From: Chloroflexota bacterium
GTDB lineage: Bacteria; Chloroflexota; Dormibacteria; CF-121
Assembly: GCA_005881235.1 (NCBI GenBank)
Contig: VBEQ01000066.1
Location: 1 to 6,830 of the forward strand
Length of the DNA stretch: 6,830 nucleotides
Direction: 5' to 3'
Position numbers and translations under genes: made by a program. Below, in pieces: positions 1-5,800 of this stretch; position 1 is the stretch's first letter; every line of letters begins with the position of its first letter. The notes under the pieces were generated by a model that made no database searches, was not told the DNA's origin, and saw only the letters and a list, made by a program, of their open reading frames with translations.

Positions 1-907
1 ATTTGGTTCCGAGAGTCACACCTCGTACGGCTACCGGAGCGGTGAGTACGAAGACGACGTCGCGACTTAAGTAGCCCTTAAGCCCCACCCTAATCGACCG
101 GGTGAGGCCGCTTGGCACAGCGCGATCAATGGCTTAAGCGCTAAGGCCAGCGAGCCTTCTAGCCAGGCACATCTTCCTCTATCGAAAGTAAGCGCTCCCG
201 AAACCCTGAGTCATGGATCAGCGGGATGAAGGGTTCTCTGCAACGACCCTCCCAAGGCGAGGTCCGATCCACCGCTGACTACAATTCGGGCTAGTTTTGG
301 GTTGTCAGGAAAGGAGTATCACTCCATTGATGATGGCTACGCCTGCTACCAGATGAGGCACCCAGTGCCGGTGGAGCGTTGCTTCTGCAATTCGACCCGC
401 TTAAGCTCCTCTCGCGCTCGCATCGACGCTCGGGACTTCTCAGGACTATCAACACTGATCGACAGGTGAAGATATTTGGGGCAGTGGAAATATAGCGTAG
501 TTCCATACCGGTCTTTTTCTCCGAGCCGGCAACCGCAGATTCCGCAATAGTTCACCGTGCGTGGCTGGATCTGATCTTATCAACTCACCGCGGTCGTGTC
601 TTCGGCCCTCGATCGCGCCCGTAACAGCGGAAGAAGCGGGTGTCAGTAAAGGTTCCGTGGGCACTACCTAGGCCGAGTCGGCGGCCCGTTGGTACGACGC
701 GTCCCCTAGCTTTTAGCTTTACACGCCTTCATCTGGAAGATGACCGCGAATCGAGCTGCTGCGCCTTTCTGACCCAGGCGGAATCGTGGCGAGTCTGGGT
801 TGGAACCTATCCTGACCTGGACCCCAACCGGGCGCGAAACGTCGCCCACCGGTGCGTGTCAGCGCGATCATCGAATACGAATGAGGCTTCCGAAGGGCGC
901 CGCGACC
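1..907. other. Gene-poor, lower-GC left flank; probable end of an integrated element
   Basis: This long stretch has no open frame that I can assign to a family. By-eye counts of single 60-base lines give about 50-60% GC, against about 62-73% in lines of the large gene to the right. Frames entering from the left edge end early; one plus-strand frame stops with TAA at 68-70. Small curiosities are four CTTAAG hexamers (66-71, 77-82, 133-138, 400-405), a tandem TAGCTTT pair (707-720), and GGTTGG/CCAACC arms (798-803, 824-829). Because it ends at a tRNA-Pro 3'-end fragment, I infer that it is the terminal part of an integrated or decayed element. The composition and lack of genes are seen; the mobile origin is inferred. 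Confidence 0.4.
346..555 (-). CDS. Short ORF with a CxxC zinc-ribbon-like start, possibly a recombinase remnant
   Basis: This 69-codon frame begins at a GTG. Seven codons upstream of the GTG, in frame, lie tandem stops (TGA TAA). Residues 4-7 read CGIC, and a second pair, His24-Cys25, follows in the segment LYFHC. The spacing recalls the zinc beta-ribbon of large serine recombinases and other small zinc ribbons (CxxC, then aromatic-x-C about 18 residues later). The C-terminal part is an arginine- and lysine-rich helix with no recognisable domain. There is no Shine-Dalgarno sequence, and the fourth metal ligand of a true ribbon is not obvious. It sits in the presumed integrated region, so it could be a leftover of a recombinase gene or chance coding. 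I cannot assign a function. Confidence 0.2.
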   Translation of the reverse strand: MNYCGICGCRLGEKDRYGTTLYFHCPKYLHLSISVDSPEKSRASMRAREELKRVELQKQRSTGTGCLIW

Positions 908-909
908 GT

Positions 910-929
910 TTCAAATCCTGTCTCCCCGA
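910..929 (+). other. tRNA-Pro 3'-end fragment, candidate attachment site (attR)
   Basis: The 20 bases TTCAAATCCTGTCTCCCCGA fit tRNA positions 54-73: T-loop TTCAAAT, 3' T-stem CCTGT, 3' acceptor strand CTCCCCG and discriminator A. The matching 5' acceptor would be CGGGGAG. C1-G72 with A73 is the hallmark of bacterial tRNA-Pro. The bases before it (ACCGT) do not pair with CCTGT, and no CGGGGAG lies upstream, so this is not a complete tRNA. No CCA follows; the next bases are TAG. Fragments of exactly this extent are left by tyrosine-recombinase elements that integrate into tRNA 3' ends. The orientation puts the element to the left and original chromosome to the right. Confidence 0.55.
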
Positions 930-932
930 TAG

Positions 933-1454
933 CTACTCTCCCGTTTGGATGAGGTCGGCGTGACCGTTGTGTCGCCCGTACTCCTCGATCATGTGGACCA
1001 GGATCCAGCGCAGGCTGGGTGACTCACCATTCGGCCAGGGGCGCCGGGCCAACCGCTCGAGTCCGCCATCGGCTAGCGCGTCGGTGACCATGGACCGCGA
1101 GCGGGCTACGCTGTCCTGCCACAGTGCGAAAAGTTGCTCGGACGTATCCCGAGCGGCGGAATGCCATTCCCAATCGGGGTCAGCCTTCCAGTCCACCGTG
1201 TCAAACGGTGGCCGCCGGTCATTGCCGTGCAGCCGCTGCGAGAACCAGTAATCCTCCACGTAGGCCAAATGCTTGAGCATCCCGCCCAGCGTCATCGACG
1301 AGACGCCGACTTTCGCCTGCAGCCCGGCGGCGTCCAGTCCGCGGCACTTCCACGCCAGGGTCGCGCGCTGGTAATCGAGGAAGCCCAGAAGCGTGGCGGT
1401 CTCGTCCGCCGCGATCGGAGGTTCCGGACGGCCATGGTCATCTACTTGCGACAT
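933..1454 (-). CDS. DinB family protein, DUF664 type
   Basis: This 173-residue protein is a clear member of the DUF664 branch of the DinB/YfiT four-helix-bundle metalloproteins, some of which act as thiol (mycothiol or bacillithiol) transferases. The signature stretches are LGFLDYQRATLAWKC (23-37), LKHLAYVEDYWF (60-71), the acidic/Trp run DWKADPDWEWHSA (88-100) and the C-terminal HMIEEYGRHNGHADL (154-168). His62 with His162 and His165 are the likely metal ligands. The substrate cannot be told. The ATG has no Shine-Dalgarno sequence, but a TATACT box lies 8 bases upstream, so the mRNA may be leaderless. The protein ends LIQTGE, a few residues shorter than I remember for relatives, and its stop codon lies only 3 bases from the tRNA-Pro fragment. 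It is transcribed divergently from the DUF4287 gene. Confidence 0.9.
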   Translation of the reverse strand: MSQVDDHGRPEPPIAADETATLLGFLDYQRATLAWKCRGLDAAGLQAKVGVSSMTLGGMLKHLAYVEDYWFSQRLHGNDRRPPFDTVDWKADPDWEWHSAARDTSEQLFALWQDSVARSRSMVTDALADGGLERLARRPWPNGESPSLRWILVHMIEEYGRHNGHADLIQTGE

Positions 1455-1462
1455 GAGCGGTG

Positions 1463-1470
1463 AGTATACG
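1463..1470. promoter_or_regulatory. Possible -10 box(es) in the DinB/DUF4287 divergent intergenic region
   Basis: The 48-base gap between the two divergent start codons contains GTATAC. It reads TATACT on the minus strand (1463-1468, five of six bases of TATAAT), 8 bases before the DinB ATG, and TATACG on the plus strand (1465-1470), 32 bases before the DUF4287 ATG. No convincing -35 box is visible on either strand. The placement suits a leaderless or near-leaderless DinB transcript. The assignment rests only on this short match. Confidence 0.3.
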
Positions 1471-1502
1471 GGCGGCTAAAGTGGTCATCGAGTGATGGCT
1501 GA

Positions 1503-1727
1503 ATGAAAAAGGACCCGGTATTTGAGAGCTATCTCGCCAATATCAAGACGAAGACCGGCAAGACACCCGCGGACTTCAAAGCCCTCGCAAAGAAGAAGGG
1601 CCTCCTGCGACCCGGCGTCAAAGCCGGCGAGATCGTAGCCTGGTTAAAGAAGGACTTCGATCTCGGCCACGGCCACGCGATGGCGATCTACGCCGTGCTC
1701 AAGCCCGAGATCGACCAAGCGAAGTAA
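1503..1727 (+). CDS. DUF4287 domain-containing small protein
   Basis: This complete 74-residue protein consists of a single DUF4287 domain, which is about the whole length of the short members of that family. Recognisable pieces are YLANIKTKTGKTPADF (10-25), then a lysine-rich helix, KAGEIVAWLKKDFDLG (40-55) and the diagnostic GHGHAMAIY (55-63). The biochemical role of the family is unknown to me. The protein is small, basic and cytosolic, with no signal peptide. The start is the first ATG that gives the family's N-terminus. The ribosome site is weak, and a three-codon frame (ATG GCT GAA TGA, 1495-1506) overlaps the start codon. The gene is divergent from the DinB gene and converges on the NTF2-like gene with 13 bases between their stop codons. 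Confidence 0.88.
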   Translation: MKKDPVFESYLANIKTKTGKTPADFKALAKKKGLLRPGVKAGEIVAWLKKDFDLGHGHAMAIYAVLKPEIDQAK

Positions 1728-1740
1728 GCCCGCGCTCCGC

Positions 1741-2136
1741 TCACCCCGGCCTTTGCCCACGGGGGCTCATCCACCACTCGCGGATCGATCGGCACCGGCC
1801 CTGATCGTCGAATCGAAGAACAAAGATGTTGTCGAACTCGCGGTCGAGTTTGGCCCTGGACGCATCCGTGAAGTAGCGGGTCCGTCCGTGGGCGACAGCG
1901 AGGTCACCCTCGATGGCGACCGGCTCATAGTTGCCCTCGTAAGTTCCGGGTGCGTCCTTGGGCTCGAGCCAGGAGGCAACGATCGCGAGGCGGCCACGTA
2001 CCGGCTCGTCGAAGGGATGGTATTCGTAGACGGCGTCCTCGGTGAAGAGATCGCCGATCGCGTCGGGGTCGTAGGTCTGCCACGCCCGAAGGTAGGCGGC
2101 AAGCCAGGCGGCGACCCGCTCTTTGGTCAGTGGCAC
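1741..2136 (-). CDS. NTF2/SnoaL-like family protein
   Basis: This 131-residue protein has the cone-shaped alpha+beta fold of the NTF2/SnoaL superfamily, judged by its sequence pattern. An N-terminal helix (VAAWLAAYLRAWQTYDPDAI, 8-27) is followed by the typical LFTEDAVYEYHPFDEPVRGR (30-49), where aromatic and acidic residues face the cavity. A strand-rich half follows (GDLAVAHGRTRYF, FDNIFVLRFDDQGRCRSIREWWM). Such proteins include isomerases, cyclases, hydrolases and non-catalytic ligand binders, so the activity cannot be predicted. The start is a GTG at 2134-2136, the only usable start after the in-frame upstream stop, with no good Shine-Dalgarno sequence. It lies 13 bases after the stop of the 54-codon gene, suggesting co-transcription and perhaps coupled translation. 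No terminator is clear at its end, where it meets the DUF4287 gene. Confidence 0.82.
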   Translation of the reverse strand: MPLTKERVAAWLAAYLRAWQTYDPDAIGDLFTEDAVYEYHPFDEPVRGRLAIVASWLEPKDAPGTYEGNYEPVAIEGDLAVAHGRTRYFTDASRAKLDREFDNIFVLRFDDQGRCRSIREWWMSPRGQRPG

Positions 2137-2149
2137 AGCGACGTCGAGT

Positions 2150-2314
2150 CTAGGCCTGCGGGGCGAACAGGCTCTTCAGGTCGCCCTCGTGGGTGACCAG
2201 GAATTCATGCACTTCGAGGACGTCGTCGGCCGTGATATTCGGCCGGCGCCCAACCGCCCGCGCGTGCAACTCCAACTGGAGTTCGAACATCGCTCGGCCG
2301 TCCTGGGCGTTCAT
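2150..2314 (-). CDS. 54-residue hypothetical protein, first gene of the NTF2-like operon
   Basis: I do not recognise a family. The protein is 54 residues, soluble and mostly helical by composition: MFELQLELHARAVG (9-22), then RPNITADDVLEVHEFLVTHEGDLKSLF (24-50). It has no cysteines, no signal peptide and no membrane segment. The start at ATG 2312-2314 is well supported: AAAGGAAG lies 7 bases upstream, and a palindrome and promoter lie further up. A longer reading from a TTG at 2389 is wrong, because that codon is part of the -35 box. The gene precedes the NTF2-like gene by 13 bases, so the two products are probably made together. It might be a small regulator or a partner of the NTF2-like protein; nothing in the sequence decides. 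Confidence 0.7.
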   Translation of the reverse strand: MNAQDGRAMFELQLELHARAVGRRPNITADDVLEVHEFLVTHEGDLKSLFAPQA

Positions 2315-2321
2315 TTTATTG

Positions 2322-2329
2322 CTTCCTTT
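2322..2329 (-). promoter_or_regulatory. Ribosome binding site AAAGGAAG of the 54-residue protein gene
   Basis: AAAGGAAG ends 7 bases before the ATG at 2314. It is the clearest Shine-Dalgarno sequence in the window, and it fixes the start of the small gene against the longer TTG-initiated reading. Confidence 0.65.
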
Positions 2330-2337
2330 GTTATGGT

Positions 2338-2360
2338 TAGTGATACCATCGCTGTCACTA
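2338..2360. promoter_or_regulatory. 23-base palindromic operator over the transcription start
   Basis: Arms TAGTGATA (2338-2345) and TGTCACTA (2353-2360) are reverse complements at 7 of 8 positions and are separated by the 7 bases CCATCGC. The palindrome touches the last base of the -10 box and covers the expected start of transcription, a classic place for a dimeric repressor to block initiation. The regulator is not identified and is not obviously encoded in the window. The palindrome is seen; the operator role is inferred from its position. Confidence 0.55.
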
Positions 2361-2389
2361 CAATACGAAGTCTCAATGTCGCTTGTCAA
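2360..2389 (-). promoter_or_regulatory. Sigma-70-type promoter of the small protein/NTF2-like operon
   Basis: Read on the minus strand there is a perfect -35 box TTGACA (2384-2389), an 18-base spacer and a -10 box TATTGT (2360-2365, four of six bases of TATAAT). Transcription would start near 2353, giving a leader of roughly 40 bases that contains the Shine-Dalgarno sequence. The promoter lies in the 134-base gap between the membrane protein gene and the 54-codon gene, so this pair is transcribed separately from kgd. Confidence 0.6.
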
Positions 2390-2448
2390 GTTCGAGAGTA
2401 CGTCCGTTTGGAAGGTGAACGGGCCAGGGCGCCGTGTGGTTTCGGTCT

Positions 2449-2844
2449 CTAGGCCGGGCTGCGGCGGCGTCGAATCGTCCGGAATGCCAGGCCGGCCCCG
2501 GTCAGGAAGAACAGGCCACCCAGGAGGATCGGCCCAACGGCGAGGGGGAGGAACAGCGGGTTGTCGAGATCGTTCTCGGCGAAGCCGAGGAAGGTCATCA
2601 ATAGGATCGAGACCATGCCGAGCGCCGCCCCGCCCAGGAACGTGCCCAACTCGACATCGGAGGCCGCCGGCAGGCGGCTGCTATATGTGGGCGCCATCAG
2701 GCCAGCTCGGACCCCGAAGACAATCAGGGACAGCAAAACCAGGCCGGCGGCGACCGTGAAGATCACGGCGACCACGATGACGGAGGTGATCTGGCTCCCC
2801 GTCAGCCCCCCGAACAGGTTCATCCAGTCGAGTGACAGCCGCAT
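2449..2844 (-). CDS. Three-helix integral membrane protein, function unknown
   Basis: This 131-residue hydrophobic protein belongs to no family I recognise. Likely membrane helices are 19-44 (ITSVIVVAVIF onward), 67-88 (GTFLGGAALGMVSILLMTFLGF) and 97-121 (LFLPLAVGPILLGGLFFLTGAGLAF). The C-terminus RTIRRRRSPA and the Arg-containing loop 45-66 are positive, while the loop 89-96 (AENDLDNP) is acidic. The positive-inside rule therefore puts the N-terminus outside and the C-terminus in the cytoplasm. The ATG follows the kgd stop codon by 11 bases on the same strand, without a clear Shine-Dalgarno sequence, so it is probably translated from the same message. Met8 is an alternative start. Whether it has any role with 2-oxoglutarate dehydrogenase is unknown. 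Confidence 0.6.
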   Translation of the reverse strand: MRLSLDWMNLFGGLTGSQITSVIVVAVIFTVAAGLVLLSLIVFGVRAGLMAPTYSSRLPAASDVELGTFLGGAALGMVSILLMTFLGFAENDLDNPLFLPLAVGPILLGGLFFLTGAGLAFRTIRRRRSPA

Positions 2845-2855
2845 CGCGCTGAATT

Positions 2856-5800
2856 CTATCCCGTAGACGTCGGCTTGGACGCCAGCGCGGCCTGAACGAT
2901 CTTCGCCTCTTGCGCCTGGTGGGCGATCGCGTAGCCCTCACTCGGGCTGGCCCGTTCCGGCCGGCCGACATAGTTGAGCGTGAGGTGCTTGGGCAGCTTG
3001 GGCTCCAGGCGCCGCTTGACGTGCCAGTAAGCGCCCATGTTCATCGGCTCCTCCTGGACCCAGCTCAATTGGCGCACGTTGGGGTACTTGCCGATCGCCG
3101 CCAGCACGTCGTCCGTGCGGAAGGGTTCGAGCAGCTCCATGCGGATGATGGCGAGGTCCTTCGCTTCCGCGCGCAACGGGCTCGCGCTCAAGTCGTAGTA
3201 CACCTTGCCGGTGCAGAGGATGATGCGGCGAACGTCGTCGCGATGCTGCTCCATCAACGGGTCGTCGATCAGCCGGCGGAAGCTGTGCACGCTCAGGTCT
3301 TCGAGCTTCGACCATGACGCCCGCAGCCGCAAAAGACTCTTGGGGGTCATGATGACCAGAGGCCGCGGCCGGCTGTGCAAGGCCTGCCGGCGGAGCGCAT
3401 GAAAGTAGTTCGCCGGGGTACTCGGATAGAAGACACGGATGTTGCCCTCGGCGGCCAGCTGGAGGAAACGCTCCAGGCGCGCGCTCGAATGCTCGGGGCC
3501 ACCGCCCTCATAGCCGTGGGGAAGGAGAAGGGTGAGTCGCGATGACTGTCCCCATTTCGCCAGCCCCGAAACGATGAACTGGTCGACGATGATCTGCGCG
3601 CCGTTGGTGAAATCGCCGAATTGGGCTTCCCAACAGACGAGCGCCTCCGAGGCATCGGAGCTGTAGCCGTACTCGAAGCCGAGTGCCGCGTACTCCGACA
3701 GCGGGCTGTTGTGCAGTTCGAAGCTGGCGCTCGCCCCTACCAGGTGCTGGATTGGCGCCCAGGTCTTCCCGGTCCGGACATCGTGGAAGACCAGGTGGCG
3801 CTGGCTGAAGGTGCCACGCTCGGTGTCCTGGCCGGTGAGGCGCACCGGGATACCGCCTGTGATCAGTGTGGCAAAAGCGAGCTCCTCCGCTTGCGCCCAG
3901 TCGATTTCTCGCTCCGCCAGTGGGGTTTTCCGCCGCTCCATCTGGCGCAGTAGCTTGGGGTGCGCGCTGAAGCGATCGGGCACGGCCATCAGCTGGCGAT
4001 TGAGCGACTCGAGCGCCTCGGCGGGCACGGCGGTTTTGATGTCGGGCTCCGGGCTGGCGTCCATCGGCGGGCGGCTCACCTGCGGTGCGTGGGCGGCGCT
4101 CGCCTTGACGTTCTTATGCGCATCGGCCAGCCGCGCCTCGGCCGCGTCGGCGCGCGCGCTCGCATCCTCGGCGCTCAGCAGGCCTTCCTCGATCAATTGT
4201 GCCGCGAACATTTCCCGCACGGTCGCATGGTCCTTGATGGCGTCGTACATCAGTGGTTGGGTATAGGCCGGCTCGTCGGTCTCGTTGTGCCCGAAGCGCC
4301 GATAGCCGATGAGGTCGATGACGACGTCGCGGCCGAATTTTTGGCGGAAGGCGGTCGCCAGGCGGACCGCACTGACGCACGCCGTGATGTCGTCGGCGTT
4401 GACGTGGATGATCGGCAGGTCGAACCCCTTGGCGACGTCGGACGCGTAGCGCGTGGAGCGACCTTCCTCGGGGTCGGTCGTGAAGCCGAGCTGGTTGTTG
4501 GCGATGATGTGCAGCGTCCCGCCGGTTGTATAGCCCTCGAGCTTCGCGAGATTGAGGACTTCCGAAACGACGCCCTGCGCGGGGAAGGCCGCGTCGCCGT
4601 GGATCAGGATGGGGACGGTGCCGGTGCGATCGTAGTGGGGCTCCGGCCCTTTGCGGCGCGTCTGCTCCGCGCGCGTCCAACCCTCGACGACCGGGTCAAC
4701 GGCTTCCAAATGGCTAGGATTCGCGAGCAGGCTGACGGAGACCTGCTTGCCATTCGGCGTGACGTAGGTGCCCTCGGCCTCGGCGTGGTATTTCACGTCC
4801 CCGGTGACGTCCGTCCCGGATGTCAGCCGCTCCTGACTCTGCTCGAACTCCACCAGGAGGGACTCGTAGGTGCGGTTGACCACATGGGCGATGACGCTGA
4901 GACGGCCGCGGTGCGCCATGCCCATGACCACCTGACGTGTGCCATTGTCCGAGAGCAACTGCAAGGTCTCCTCCAGCATCACGATCATCGAGTCGAGGCC
5001 TTCGATCGAGAAAGTCTTCTGGCCGAGGAAGGCCTTGCGCAAGTAGCGGTCCATGGCCTCGACCTTGGTGAGGCGTCCCAACAGCTGGAGCTTGCGCTCC
5101 GGGCTGAGGGGTTGGCGATATCGCCCAGATTCGATCCGCTCGCGCAGCCAGTTGCGTTGTTCGTGGCTGGAAATGTGCTCGATTTCGTAGGCGATCGTTG
5201 AGCAATAGGTCTCGCGTAGATGGGTGAGAGCCTCGGCGAGGTTTTCTCCCGGCACTCGCACCCGGAGCACGGCGGCCGGCACCGCCTCCATCATCTGCGG
5301 CGTCAAACCGTGGTTCACTGGATCGAGCGAGGGATCGCCGGACGGCGCGCTGCCCAGCGGGTCGAGTCGAGCGGCGAGATGGCCGTGGCTCCGGTAGGCG
5401 GCGACCAGGGCCATTCCGGCAGCGACCGCTCGCAGTAACTCGGCCTCCGCCGTGGTGGGCGCGGCGACCACCGCTTCGCTCGCCGCCGCGAGGGCCCGTG
5501 CCGGCTCACTGATCCCGGCCGGCGGCACCAATTTCATTGATTCGAAGACCGATTCATAGAAGCCGTCCGCGCCCGCGAGGAGCTCATCGATGCGGCGCAG
5601 GAACTCGCCTGACTCGGCACCCTGGATGACGCGGTGGTCATAGGTGCTCGTCATCGTCATCACCTTCGAGACGCCCAGCTGGCGCAGCCCACTCTCGGCG
5701 ATGGCCGTGAACTCGGGCGGATAGCCGATGGCGCCGGTCGCGACGATCGTGCCCTGGCCTTTCATCAACCGAGGGACCGACGCCACCGTCCCGATGCCAC

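Noticed and set aside
1..118. Partial frames at the left edge: plus 2-70 ending in TAA, and minus from GTG 118 running off the edge
   Set aside because: They are too short and show no recognisable family or ribosome site, so neither can be called a gene from this window.
449..664. 71-codon minus-strand frame overlapping the zinc-ribbon-like frame
   Set aside because: There are no motifs and no ribosome site. The overlapping frame at least has a cysteine pattern, and I found no frameshift joining the two into a known domain.
840..929. Complete tRNA-Pro gene
   Set aside because: No CGGGGAG 5' acceptor strand, D-arm or proline anticodon arm lies upstream, and the 5' side of the T-stem does not pair.
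640..963. 107-codon plus-strand open frame
   Set aside because: It starts at a GTG without a ribosome site, runs across the tRNA-Pro fragment and into the end of the DinB gene, and its product resembles nothing I know.
1728..1770. Bidirectional terminator between the DUF4287 and NTF2-like genes
   Set aside because: Only a four-pair GCCC/GGGC hairpin inside the NTF2-like coding end is visible, with no T run on either side.
2315..2389. Longer start (TTG at 2389) for the 54-residue protein
   Set aside because: The added codons cover the -35 box, -10 box and operator, and the ATG at 2314 has an excellent Shine-Dalgarno sequence.
3960..5201. 413-codon plus-strand open frame
   Set aside because: It is wholly antisense to the E1 part of kgd, which shows exact family motifs. 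Its valine-, arginine- and aspartate-rich product has no recognisable domain and reflects GC-rich codon bias on the opposite strand.
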